Positions 1-7,061 of a stretch of DNA of 7,169 nt are shown here, one piece after another; within the stretch, counting starts at the first letter, position 1, and every line of letters starts with the position of its first letter. The stretch covers positions 1 through 7,169 of the forward strand of contig JAQVLL010000098.1 of the NCBI GenBank assembly GCA_028704195.1. Reading direction: 5' to 3'. Origin of the DNA: Smithellaceae bacterium. Lineage in GTDB: Bacteria; Desulfobacterota; Syntrophia; Syntrophales; Smithellaceae. The notes below the pieces were generated by a model. The model did no database searches, was not told the origin of the DNA, and saw only the letters and a list, made by a program, of their open reading frames with translations. A program made the translations under genes and the position numbers.

Positions 1-746
1 GAGACCGTGCGGAGCTTGCCCGCCTCAGGCAGCAAACCATCCAGCAATCCAAAGAGATCATCGGTCTGGCAGTGAAAGTTGACGAATTTGCCGACCGGAT
101 GGAAGAGTTTAAGCAGTTTGACAGAAGATTAAGGCTCATGGCCTCCGAGGACATCGGACAGGACAAAAAAATTCCTCTGGGCATCGGAGGTTCAAACAGC
201 AGTCCAATTCGCTTAAGAGAGCTGATCGACAAGGATCAGGAAACGCTTGTTTCCGGCATACATAAAAGCATGGCCCAGTTGAGTGAGGAAGCCAATGAAA
301 GGGAGCAAAGTTTCAACGAACTCTTGATTTTTCTTCGGGAGCAGAAGTCCATTCTTGCCGCCAAACCGTCTATCTGGCCGGTCAGGGGATGGGTGACATC
401 CGAGTTCGGGCACCGGCGGAATCCTTTTGGGAAGGGCACAGAATTTCATAAAGGCATCGACATTGCGACAGGGATGGGGAAAGAGATCTTGGCGCCGGCA
501 GACGGAATTGTTGTTGAAGTCGGCCGCGGTTCCGATGACGGTAACATGATCAGAATCGAACACGGCTATGGTCTTTCCACAAGTTATTCACACTTAACGA
601 AATCTGCTGTAAAGCAGGGAATCCGCGTAAAACGAGGCGAGCTGATCGGATATGTCGGCAGTACCGGACGCAGCACAGGGCCGCATCTCCATTATGCCGT
701 TTATGTAAACAATGTCCCGGTCAATCCAAGAAAATACTTGAAATAA
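1..746 (+). CDS. M23 family (LytM-type) murein endopeptidase, 5'-truncated by the window edge
   Basis: This is the C-terminal 247 codons of a zinc metallopeptidase that cuts peptide cross-links in peptidoglycan, acting in the periplasm. The frame is open from base 3, and the GTG at 72 is an internal Val codon, not the start: the codons before it (L-x-R-L-R-Q-Q-T-I-Q-Q-S...) continue the same charged coiled-coil-like segment. Coiled coil/linker sequence runs to about base 360, then the M23 domain. Family residues visible are FGHRRNP (408-428), the zinc ligands of HxxxD (His at 447, Asp at 459), a catalytic His in SYSHL (591) and the HLH motif (His at 684 and 690). All are intact, so an active enzyme is likely, not a degenerate EnvC-like activator. 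The signal peptide or membrane anchor would lie upstream and cannot be seen. A terminator-like hairpin at 874-898 probably ends its transcript. The M23-secA-argJ order is one I recall from Deltaproteobacteria. Confidence 0.9.
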   Translation, partial: DRAELARLRQQTIQQSKEIIGLAVKVDEFADRMEEFKQFDRRLRLMASEDIGQDKKIPLGIGGSNSSPIRLRELIDKDQETLVSGIHKSMAQLSEEANEREQSFNELLIFLREQKSILAAKPSIWPVRGWVTSEFGHRRNPFGKGTEFHKGIDIATGMGKEILAPADGIVVEVGRGSDDGNMIRIEHGYGLSTSYSHLTKSAVKQGIRVKRGELIGYVGSTGRSTGPHLHYAVYVNNVPVNPRKYLK

Positions 747-862
747 TCAACGAATCTGCATTAATATTCAAAATCGTCAATCCTGGGCGGTTCCAAGGGA
801 GTTTTTATCTGTTTGGGGAATTTTTTTCCGATAAATAGGGGTTTTTATTAAGGGATCAAATG

Positions 863-871
863 TGTTAAAAT
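863..871 (+). promoter_or_regulatory. candidate secA promoter (extended -10)
   Basis: TGTTAAAAT contains a TAAAAT hexamer (5 of 6 matches to TATAAT) preceded by the TGn extended -10 motif. The -35 is weak: TTTTTA at 842-847, with an 18-bp spacer. This is the best promoter-like site in the gap before secA. Transcription would start near 877-879, giving a leader of about 31-33 nt. That start falls inside the left arm of the terminator hairpin at 874-891, so secA mRNA would escape the hairpin. Predicted by eye only. Confidence 0.4.
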
Positions 872-873
872 AC

Positions 874-898
874 ACCGGTAAAAGTACCGGTTTTTTTT
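874..898 (+). terminator. intrinsic terminator between the M23 gene and secA
   Basis: A perfect 7-bp stem (ACCGGTA at 874-880 with TACCGGT at 885-891) encloses an AAAG loop and runs into eight T residues at 891-898. This is a textbook Rho-independent terminator, and it would end transcription from the M23 gene. It sits only 11 nt before the secA start codon and abuts the secA ribosome-binding site, so it must either be bypassed by a promoter overlapping it or act as an attenuator for secA. Confidence 0.75.
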
Positions 899-909
899 AA
901 AGGTGATAA

Positions 910-3429
910 ATGCTGGGTGCAATCCTTAAAAAAATAGTAGGAACAAAGAACGACAGGGAACTCAAGAGACTGTCCGTGCTGTTAGACGAGGTGAACCATT
1001 TTGAAAAAGAACTGATTCAGCTCAGCGACGCTGAACTTCAGGCAAAAACGGCCTATTTTAGAGAAAAACTTCAAAGCGGTTTAACGCTGGATGATATTTT
1101 GACACAGGCGTTTGCGGTAGCCAGGGAAGCCTCTCGCCGAACGTTGATGATGCGCCCCTTTGATGTGCAGGTGATCGGTGGCATCACCCTTCATGAGGGG
1201 AAAATAGCGGAAATGAAGACCGGTGAGGGTAAAACGCTTGCCGCGACGATGCCGCTGTATTTAAACGCGCTGGAGGGCAAGGGCTGCCATGTGGTTACCG
1301 TCAATGACTATCTGGCCCGCCGAGACGCGGAGTGGATGAGTCCGATTTATCATTTTCTGGGATTAACGGTCGGAGTCGTTGTGCATGGCATGGATGATGA
1401 CGAACGTCGTGTTGCTTATGCAGCGGACATCACCTACGGCACGAATAACGAATTCGGATTTGATTACCTTCGCGACAACATGAAATTCAGTCTCGATGAT
1501 TACGTTCAGCGGGAGTTCAACTTCGCTATTGTCGACGAAGTTGACAGCATTCTGATTGATGAAGCCCGAACACCTCTGATCATTTCCGGTGCTTCGGAAG
1601 AATCGACGGACAAATATTATAAAATCAACCAGATCATCCCGCGCTTAAAGAAAGAAAAAGATTATACGATTGAAGAAAAAAGCAAGACGGTTGTCCTGAC
1701 GGAAGAAGGTGTGTCCAGTGTTGAAAAATATTTAAATGTCCAGAACCTTTATGAGCCGCGAAATATTGAAATTGTTCATCACGTGAATCAGGCTCTCAAG
1801 GCCCACACGCTGTTTAAGCGCGATGTTGACTATCTGGTCAAGGACGGGCAGGTGATTATTGTCGATGAATTCACCGGACGGGTCATGCCCGGCAGGAGAT
1901 ACAGCGACGGTCTGCATCAGGCGCTGGAGGCCAAGGAAAAAGTCAAGATTGAAAGGGAAAACCAGACCCTGGCTGCCATTACCTTTCAGAATTATTTCAG
2001 AATGTACAAAAAACTGGCGGGAATGACGGGTACCGCCGATACGGAAGCCGAGGAATTCAAGAAGATCTACAACCTTGAGGTTTTAGTTATCCCGACCAAT
2101 ATGCCGATGATCCGCGAAGATCATAACGATTTGATCTACAAAACGGAGGAGGAAAAAATTCAGGCTGTCATTGAAGAAGTGAAAACGCTGAACAAGGCCA
2201 AGCGGCCCGTTCTGATCGGCACCATCTCCATAGAGAAGTCCGAGCTTTTGAGCAAATACCTGTCCCGGGCGGGGGTGAAGCATCACGTTCTCAATGCGAA
2301 AAATCATGAGAGAGAAGCGGAAATTGTCGCTCAGGCAGGCCAGCCCGGGCAGGTCACTATTTCCACGAATATGGCCGGCCGCGGGACGGATATTAAACTC
2401 GGTGAAAATGTCGCCCAACTGGGGGGACTGCACATCCTGGGAACGGAGAGGCATGAAAGCCGTCGCATTGACAATCAGTTGAGGGGACGATCCGGCCGTC
2501 AGGGAGATATGGGGTCATCGCGTTTTTACCTTTCGCTGGAGGATGACCTGCTCAGGGTTTTCGGGGCGGACAGAATATCTTCCGTGATGGAAACCGTCGG
2601 CATTGAAGAAGGCCAGCCCATTGAGCATAAATACATTTCCCGGGCAATTGAAAATGCTCAAAAGAGAGTCGAAGGCCAGAACTTCGATATTCGAAAGCAT
2701 CTGCTCGATTACGACGACGTCATGAACAATCAGAGAAAAGTCGTTTATGAGCAACGTAAAAAAGTCTTGCGTGGTGAGGATTTATGGTCAGATATTGAAG
2801 AAATGGTTGAAGAAATTACCGGCGATCTTTTAACTGAATTTACGGGAGAAAAAAGCCATCCTCAGGAATGGAACCTGAAATCCCTCGAAGATGCAATATT
2901 CAAACAATTCAATTTGCGGCTGGAGATCAGCACGGCGCCGGGGATGACGTCGGTCGATGCTATCCGCAGTTTCATCATGGAGAGTGTGCAAAAATATTTG
3001 CGCGACAAAGAAAAAGAATTCGGCCCCGAGCTGATGAATTACCTCATGAAAGTCATCATGCTGCAGGCAATCGACACCCATTGGAAAGAGCATTTGCTTG
3101 CCATGGATCACATGAGGGAGGGCATTGGTCTGCGCGGCTACGGACAGAAAGATCCGATCAGGGAATACCAGCGTGAAGGTTATGCCATGTTCATGGAAAT
3201 GATCAGCAGTATTAAGATGGACACCCTGGAAAAACTTTGCCTGGTCAGAATTCAAAGGGAAGAGGAAGTTGAAGAAATCAGGCAGAAACAGAAACAGGAT
3301 TATGTATTGAGCCGTGGTGAAGATACGCCGGCAAACCAAACCATCAAACGTGAAACGGAGAAGGTTGGACGAAACGATCCCTGTCCCTGCGGTAGCGGCA
3401 AGAAGTATAAAAAATGCTGCGGGGCTTAA
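910..3429 (+). CDS. secA: protein translocase subunit SecA
   Basis: ATPase motor of the general secretion pathway. It binds preproteins and SecYEG at the inner membrane and drives export by ATP hydrolysis. The 839-aa length is normal for bacterial SecA. Visible in order: Walker A MKTGEGKT (residues 102-109), the DEAD-box-like DEVDSILIDEAR (209-220) followed by TPLIISG, the preprotein-binding region from about 220 to 370, GMTGTA (371-376), helicase motif V-like NMAGRGTDIKLG (487-498) and motif VI QLRGRSGRQGD (523-533), then the helical scaffold and wing domains. The C-terminus carries the SEC-C zinc motif CPCGSGKKYKKCC (825-837), used for SecB and phospholipid contacts in the family. The ATG at 910 follows AAAGGTGA (899-906) with 3-4 nt spacing. 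argJ starts 22 bp downstream, probably on the same transcript. No frameshift or missing motif is seen. Confidence 0.98.
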   Translation: MLGAILKKIVGTKNDRELKRLSVLLDEVNHFEKELIQLSDAELQAKTAYFREKLQSGLTLDDILTQAFAVAREASRRTLMMRPFDVQVIGGITLHEGKIAEMKTGEGKTLAATMPLYLNALEGKGCHVVTVNDYLARRDAEWMSPIYHFLGLTVGVVVHGMDDDERRVAYAADITYGTNNEFGFDYLRDNMKFSLDDYVQREFNFAIVDEVDSILIDEARTPLIISGASEESTDKYYKINQIIPRLKKEKDYTIEEKSKTVVLTEEGVSSVEKYLNVQNLYEPRNIEIVHHVNQALKAHTLFKRDVDYLVKDGQVIIVDEFTGRVMPGRRYSDGLHQALEAKEKVKIERENQTLAAITFQNYFRMYKKLAGMTGTADTEAEEFKKIYNLEVLVIPTNMPMIREDHNDLIYKTEEEKIQAVIEEVKTLNKAKRPVLIGTISIEKSELLSKYLSRAGVKHHVLNAKNHEREAEIVAQAGQPGQVTISTNMAGRGTDIKLGENVAQLGGLHILGTERHESRRIDNQLRGRSGRQGDMGSSRFYLSLEDDLLRVFGADRISSVMETVGIEEGQPIEHKYISRAIENAQKRVEGQNFDIRKHLLDYDDVMNNQRKVVYEQRKKVLRGEDLWSDIEEMVEEITGDLLTEFTGEKSHPQEWNLKSLEDAIFKQFNLRLEISTAPGMTSVDAIRSFIMESVQKYLRDKEKEFGPELMNYLMKVIMLQAIDTHWKEHLLAMDHMREGIGLRGYGQKDPIREYQREGYAMFMEMISSIKMDTLEKLCLVRIQREEEVEEIRQKQKQDYVLSRGEDTPANQTIKRETEKVGRNDPCPCGSGKKYKKCCGA

Positions 3430-3437
3430 GATTTCAC

Positions 3438-3443
3438 AAGGAG
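3438..3443 (+). promoter_or_regulatory. ribosome-binding site that fixes the argJ start
   Basis: AAGGAG lies 8 nt before the ATG at 3452. The argJ frame is open further upstream, to an ATG at 3314 inside secA, but only the 3452 start has a Shine-Dalgarno and gives the normal ArgJ N-terminus. Confidence 0.8.
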
Positions 3444-3451
3444 CTGTTGCA

Positions 3452-4654
3452 ATGGCAAAATCGACCAGCAATAAAGTAAGCGTGCCCGGTTTTTTAGCCA
3501 ACGGAGTTTCTGCGGGCATTAAAGGCGGTAACCAGAAGGACCTGGGGCTGATTTTTTCCACTGTTCCGGCAAAAGTAGCCGCGATGCTCACAAAAAATAC
3601 GTTCAGGGCCGCGCCGGTTTTGATTGATGCGGAAAGAATCAAAAGAGGGATAGCGCGGGCAATTATCACCAACAGCGGTTGTGCCAACGCGGCTACCGGC
3701 AAAGAAGGGATGGAAGACGCGCTGGCTGTTTCTGCGGCGGCAGCCAAACAGTTAAAAATTCCCGAAGAACACCTTCTGGTGTGCTCGACGGGAGTGATCG
3801 GGAAAAGGCTTCCTCTGAAAAAAATTGAATCCGGCATCGGCAAACTGGTCAAGGGACTGAATGAGTTTGGCATCGAGGATGCCGAATCGGCCATGATGAC
3901 GACAGATAAATATCCCAAAATATCCATTCGCAAAGGTATTGTCGGCGCCAGGGATATTACCATCTGCGGAATTGCCAAAGGCGCCGGAATGATTGAACCC
4001 AATATGGCAACGCTGCTCACGTATGTTATGACCGACGCCTTGATTGACACCAAGGCACTCAATACCGTATTTCATCAGGTCATTGACTCGACCTTCAACT
4101 CCATCAGCGTTGACGGTTGCATGAGCACCAACGATACGGCTATCATTCTGGCCAATGGCCTGGCCGCAAACAATCCGCTGGAGAGGGCCCAGGCGCGCCT
4201 GCAACGGTTTCGGGAGATGCTGACGGATGTTTTGGCAGAACTTTCCCAGGCCGTGGTGAAAGACGGGGAGGGTGCAACAAAATTGATCACGGTTGTGGTT
4301 GAAGGGGCAAAATCAAAATCCGATGCAAGAAGGGTCGCCTATTCTGTAGCCAATTCCAATCTTGTCAAGACCGCTTTTTTTGGCGAAGATCCCAACTGGG
4401 GCAGAATCATTGCCGCCATCGGCGCTTCGGGAATCCCTCTGGAAAGAGAAAAAATTGGTTTATCCATAGCCAATGTCAACGTATTTTCACAGGATACTCC
4501 GGCAGTTGTTACGCTTTCAAAGTTGAAGGATGTTTTTAAAGGCGGCAACATAGAGGTCCGCATCAGTCTGGGTGGCGGCGACAAGTCCTACGCGGTCTAT
4601 ACATCCGATCTCTCTTATGATTATGTTAAGATCAATGCCGATTATTCAACCTGA
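3452..4654 (+). CDS. argJ: glutamate N-acetyltransferase / ornithine acetyltransferase ArgJ
   Basis: Arginine biosynthesis enzyme that moves the acetyl group from N-acetylornithine to glutamate (the cyclic pathway). Bifunctional members also use acetyl-CoA to make N-acetylglutamate, and sequence alone does not settle which type this is. The protein is 400 aa, the usual length. It opens with the family's VPGF...GIKGG region (11-26), has NSGCANAATG (74-83) and the oxyanion-hole segment STGVIG (112-117), and carries the self-cleavage site EPNMA/TLLTY, where Thr187 becomes the N-terminal nucleophile of the beta chain. DPNWGRIIAAIGASG (313-327) and the C-terminal SLGGGDKSYAVYTSDLS (372-388) are also typical. 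In NSGCANAATG, family members more often have Asn and Cys at positions 77 and 81, so this is a mild variant. The in-frame ATG at 3314 would add 46 residues encoded within secA and is rejected. The gene is probably cotranscribed with secA, although the two functions are unrelated. Confidence 0.96.
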   Translation: MAKSTSNKVSVPGFLANGVSAGIKGGNQKDLGLIFSTVPAKVAAMLTKNTFRAAPVLIDAERIKRGIARAIITNSGCANAATGKEGMEDALAVSAAAAKQLKIPEEHLLVCSTGVIGKRLPLKKIESGIGKLVKGLNEFGIEDAESAMMTTDKYPKISIRKGIVGARDITICGIAKGAGMIEPNMATLLTYVMTDALIDTKALNTVFHQVIDSTFNSISVDGCMSTNDTAIILANGLAANNPLERAQARLQRFREMLTDVLAELSQAVVKDGEGATKLITVVVEGAKSKSDARRVAYSVANSNLVKTAFFGEDPNWGRIIAAIGASGIPLEREKIGLSIANVNVFSQDTPAVVTLSKLKDVFKGGNIEVRISLGGGDKSYAVYTSDLSYDYVKINADYST

Positions 4655-4663
4655 AACCCTAAA

Positions 4664-4689
4664 GCAATAAAATACACTAATTTTATTGC
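4664..4689 (+). repeat. perfect 10-bp inverted repeat after argJ
   Basis: GCAATAAAAT (4664-4673) and ATTTTATTGC (4680-4689) are exact reverse complements around a 6-nt loop, 9 nt after the argJ stop. The stem is AT-rich and has no T-tract after it, so it is not a classic intrinsic terminator. It could be a weak or Rho-assisted terminator, a 3'-end stabilising hairpin for the secA-argJ mRNA, or a protein-binding dyad. A smaller dyad (AATAAA/TTTATT, 4711-4725) follows. Confidence 0.5.
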
Positions 4690-4746
4690 CCAAACGGTTA
4701 TTATGACTTGAATAAACAATTTATTTGTGGTAAGTGCCGCAAACAT

Positions 4747-4775
4747 TTCACACATCTCCGGATTGTCGGTATGTT
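4747..4775 (+). promoter_or_regulatory. candidate sigma70-type promoter for rpsB-tsf-pyrH
   Basis: TTCACA (4747-4752, 5 of 6 matches to TTGACA) and TATGTT (4770-4775, 4 of 6 matches to TATAAT) are separated by an ideal 17 bp. Transcription would start near 4782, giving a leader of about 60 nt before rpsB. It lies in the only sizeable gap upstream of the operon. Predicted by eye. I see no convincing conserved S2-binding leader structure in the short 5' region. Confidence 0.45.
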
Positions 4776-4842
4776 GCTTAGAAATTAAGTGTGCCGGTCA
4801 AGTTGATGGGGGTGGCGGAAAAAAACAAAAAGGAGAAAACCC

Positions 4843-5658
4843 ATGTCAGTAATTTCAATGAAACTGTTACTCGAAGCAGGTGTCCATTTCGGACATCAAA
4901 CCAACAAATGGAATCCGAAGATGAAGCCCTTCATCTTCGGGGCGCGCAACAACATCTACATTATCGACCTTCAGCAAACCGTTGGTCTCTTCCAGACGGC
5001 CTACAACTTTGTGGTGGATACGGTCAGTCAGGGCAAAGAAATTCTTTTTGTCGGAACCAAAAAACAATCCCAGGAGGCTATCAGGGAAGAGGCGTCGCGC
5101 TGTGGAATGCCTTTTGTCAATCAGCGCTGGCTGGGCGGCATGTTGACCAATTTTGTCACCGTTAAAAAGAGCGTCGACCGTTTAAACAGCCTGAGTAAAA
5201 TGTTCAGTGACGATTCCATCAAGGCTTTCCCGAAAAAAGAAATCACCAAACTGCAGAAGGAAATGGACAAACTGGAAAATGTTCTGGGCGGCATTAAAAA
5301 CATGAAATCCCTTCCTGCAGCCGTTTTTATTGTCGATCCGAACCGGGAGCATATCACGGTCAAGGAAGCCAAAAAGCTGAAAGTTCCACTGGTGGCTATT
5401 GTCGACACCAATTGCGATCCGACGGATATCGATTATATTATTCCGGGAAACGATGACGCGATTCGGGCCATCAAACTTTTTTCCTCAAAATTTGCAGATG
5501 CGGTTCTAGAAGGCAAGAAAAAATTTGAAGAGAAACTGGCCGCCGAATCCAACAAGGAAGTTCCGGAGGGTGAGGTGGAAAAGAAAGATGCCGAATCGGA
5601 CATTCCCGAAAGTGTCGAGATGGAAGGCGCTTCTTCTGAAGCGACGGATCAGCAGTAG
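4843..5658 (+). CDS. rpsB: 30S ribosomal protein S2
   Basis: Structural protein of the small ribosomal subunit, located between the head and body of the 30S. The N-terminus (MKLLLEAGVHFGHQTNKWNPKMKPFIFG, residues 6-33) is the S2 signature region. It is followed by RNNIYIIDLQQT (35-46), FVNQRWLGGMLTNF (91-104) and the second signature VDPNREHITVKEA...VAIVDTNCDP (164-193). The coiled-coil insertion lies around 105-155. At 271 aa it is longer than the 241-aa E. coli protein because of an acidic, low-complexity C-terminal tail from about residue 227, a common lineage-specific extension. The start is well supported: AAGGAG (4830-4835) sits 7 nt before the ATG. It is the first gene of the rpsB-tsf-pyrH operon. 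In E. coli S2 represses its own operon; whether that happens here is not visible. Confidence 0.98.
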   Translation: MSVISMKLLLEAGVHFGHQTNKWNPKMKPFIFGARNNIYIIDLQQTVGLFQTAYNFVVDTVSQGKEILFVGTKKQSQEAIREEASRCGMPFVNQRWLGGMLTNFVTVKKSVDRLNSLSKMFSDDSIKAFPKKEITKLQKEMDKLENVLGGIKNMKSLPAAVFIVDPNREHITVKEAKKLKVPLVAIVDTNCDPTDIDYIIPGNDDAIRAIKLFSSKFADAVLEGKKKFEEKLAAESNKEVPEGEVEKKDAESDIPESVEMEGASSEATDQQ

Positions 5659-5659
5659 G

Positions 5660-5676
5660 TTCGCAGCACTTGCGAA
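5660..5676 (+). repeat. hairpin in the rpsB-tsf spacer
   Basis: TTCGCA (5660-5665) pairs perfectly with TGCGAA (5671-5676) around a 5-nt loop, directly after the rpsB stop. It is followed by A residues, not T, so it should not terminate transcription on the + strand. It may serve as an RNA processing or stability element that sets the S2 to EF-Ts ratio (inference). Confidence 0.4.
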
Positions 5677-5701
5677 AAAGAATATGCAGGAATAGAATTT
5701 T

Positions 5702-5707
5702 AGGAGG
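5702..5707 (+). promoter_or_regulatory. ribosome-binding site that decides the tsf start
   Basis: AGGAGG is a near-perfect Shine-Dalgarno. The ATG at 5710 is only 2 nt downstream, too close for normal initiation, whereas the TTG at 5716 is 8 nt downstream, an optimal spacing. This favours the TTG start. Confidence 0.7.
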
Positions 5708-5715
5708 ATATGAAA

Positions 5716-6321
5716 TTGGTAATCACTTCAACAATGGTTAAAGAATTGAGAACGAAAACCGGTGCCGGCATGATGGATTGCAAGGAAGCGCTGGCGGCGG
5801 TGGACGGTGATTTTGAAAAGGCTATTGATTTTTTGAGAAAAAAGGGGCTTTCCGCGGCAACCAAGCGATCATCCAAGGCGGCCAAAGATGGAACCGTTGC
5901 TTCCTATATACACATGGGTGGTCGGATCGGTGTCATGGTGGAAATCAATTGCGAAACGGATTTTGTGGCTAAAACGGATGACTTCCAGACGATGGCCAGA
6001 GATATTGCCATGCATATTGCCGCATCCAATCCGCAGTGCGTGCGTCCTGAAGAAATTCCCGGTGATGCCCTCGAGAGAGAAAAAGAAATCTACCGAAGTC
6101 AATTACGTGAAGAGAAGAAGCCTGAAAAAATCTGGGATAAAATCATCGAAGGAAAATTGAAAAAATATTATGAAGATGTATGCCTGGTCGAGCAAAAGTT
6201 TGTTAAAAACCAGGATATCAGTGTCGGAACCCTGATCAACAATATGATCGCCAAAACCGGTGAAAATATCGTGATCAGGCGTTTTGCCCGTTTCCAGCTC
6301 GGTGAGGAAATCAAGCAGTAA
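5716..6321 (+). CDS. tsf: translation elongation factor Ts (compact form)
   Basis: Guanine-nucleotide exchange factor that releases GDP from EF-Tu in the cytoplasm. The N-terminal UBA-like domain (about residues 1-45) carries VKELRTKTGAGMMDCKEAL (8-26), nearly identical to the family signature. The TDFVAKTDDF segment (81-90) holds the TDFV residues that contact EF-Tu and disrupt Mg/GDP binding. The protein is 201 aa from the TTG, much shorter than the 283-aa E. coli protein and close to the short Thermus-type form, which lacks part of the core. The start was chosen as TTG 5716 because its distance from AGGAGG is right and MVITSTMVKELR aligns with the usual N-terminus. The alternative ATG at 5710 adds only Met-Lys. 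The stop codon overlaps the pyrH ATG by one base (TAATG), so translation of the two is probably coupled. Confidence 0.95.
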   Translation: MVITSTMVKELRTKTGAGMMDCKEALAAVDGDFEKAIDFLRKKGLSAATKRSSKAAKDGTVASYIHMGGRIGVMVEINCETDFVAKTDDFQTMARDIAMHIAASNPQCVRPEEIPGDALEREKEIYRSQLREEKKPEKIWDKIIEGKLKKYYEDVCLVEQKFVKNQDISVGTLINNMIAKTGENIVIRRFARFQLGEEIKQ

Positions 6322-7061
6322 TGAGCGAAAAGAAAAAGGCCGCATTCAAAAGAATTCTCCTGAAGCTGAGCGGTGAAGCTCTTCTGGGAAAGCAATCCAC
6401 CGGTGTAGATCCGGATATTGCGAATTACATTGCAGATGAAATAAAGTCCCTTTCCGATCTGAAAATTCAGATCGGAATTGTCATCGGCGGCGGTAATATC
6501 TTTCGTGGCATTGAAGCCAGCGCGAAGGGGATGGACAGAACAACTGCCGACTATATGGGTATGCTGGCAACGGTGATCAACAGTCTAGCTCTTCAGAGTG
6601 CGCTGGAGATGCGCGGCCTTCCGACACGGGTTCAGTCGTCCATTGAGATGAGGGAGATCGCGGAACCGTTTATTCAGCGCAAAGCGGTCCGTCATTTGGA
6701 AAAGGGTAGAATTGTCATTTTTGCCGGCGGAACGGGGAATCCCTACTTTTCCACGGATACGGCCGCATCATTGAGAGCAATGGAAATTCAGGCTGATGTC
6801 ATTATGAAAGCCACAAAGGTAGATGGGGTGTACAATGCGGATCCGGTTAAAAACAAATCCGCTGTAATGTTTAAAAAAATAAGTTATATTGATGTGTTGA
6901 CTAAAAACCTTAAAGTAATGGATTCAACTGCGATTACCCTTTGTCGTGATAATTTGTTGCCCATCATTGTGTTCAATCTGCAGAAAAAGGGCAATATCCG
7001 AAGTGTTGTTTGCGGTAAAAAAATTGGAACTTACGTAGGAGAGTCAACTACCCCTCCCTAA
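6321..7061 (+). CDS. pyrH: UMP kinase, with C-terminus apparently extended by an inserted element
   Basis: Phosphorylates UMP to UDP with ATP, the step that commits uridylate to UTP/CTP synthesis. Bacterial PyrH is an amino-acid-kinase-fold hexamer in the cytoplasm. Visible motifs: KLSGEALLG (15-23), the glycine-rich IGGGNIFRG (55-63), Asp72-Arg73 with MGMLAT (79-84), FAGGTGNPYFSTDTAA (134-149) at the substrate site and TKVDGVYNADP (165-175). The start ATG overlaps the tsf stop (TAATG). Only a weak GAGG lies 13 nt upstream, so translational coupling is likely. The protein is 246 aa. PyrH normally ends near the GTxVG found here at 236-240. The last six codons (ESTTPP) and the stop lie in or against the structured sequence that starts at about 7043, and the TAA sits in its first hairpin loop. 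The catalytic domain is complete, so activity is expected to be preserved. Confidence 0.96.
   Translation: MSEKKKAAFKRILLKLSGEALLGKQSTGVDPDIANYIADEIKSLSDLKIQIGIVIGGGNIFRGIEASAKGMDRTTADYMGMLATVINSLALQSALEMRGLPTRVQSSIEMREIAEPFIQRKAVRHLEKGRIVIFAGGTGNPYFSTDTAASLRAMEIQADVIMKATKVDGVYNADPVKNKSAVMFKKISYIDVLTKNLKVMDSTAITLCRDNLLPIIVFNLQKKGNIRSVVCGKKIGTYVGESTTPP
7027..7042 (+). other. predicted guide segment of the omegaRNA (3' end of pyrH)
   Basis: If the RNA starting at 7043 is an IscB omegaRNA, its guide is the roughly 16 nt immediately 5' of the scaffold. Here that is the end of the pyrH reading frame. This follows only from the known IscB arrangement (guide at the 5' end, taken from the flank of the element). 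No mapping data support the exact boundaries. Confidence 0.35.

Noticed and set aside
72..74. GTG as start of the M23 peptidase gene
   Set aside because: The frame is open to the window edge and the upstream codons continue the same charged, coiled-coil-like sequence, so the gene is truncated by the window.
817..829. GGAA/TTCC hairpin around a T-run in the gap before secA
   Set aside because: A 4-bp stem is too weak to call a terminator. The stronger hairpin at 874-898 explains termination.
3314..3451. Upstream extension of argJ to an ATG inside secA
   Set aside because: The extra 46 residues are secA sequence in another frame with no family match. The ATG at 3452 has a strong Shine-Dalgarno and the normal ArgJ N-terminus.
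2830..4062. 410-codon open frame on the minus strand across the secA-argJ junction
   Set aside because: It lies opposite two clearly recognised genes, crosses their boundary and encodes no recognisable domain. It is a shadow of codon bias on the + strand.
4791..4818. Possible S2-binding autoregulatory leader upstream of rpsB
   Set aside because: Only short, imperfect pairings (GCC/GGC, TCA/TGA) can be drawn. There is not enough structure to claim a ribosomal-protein leader.
4791..5165. 124-codon + strand frame overlapping the rpsB start
   Set aside because: It is out of frame with rpsB, covers its conserved N-terminal half and has no recognisable motif.
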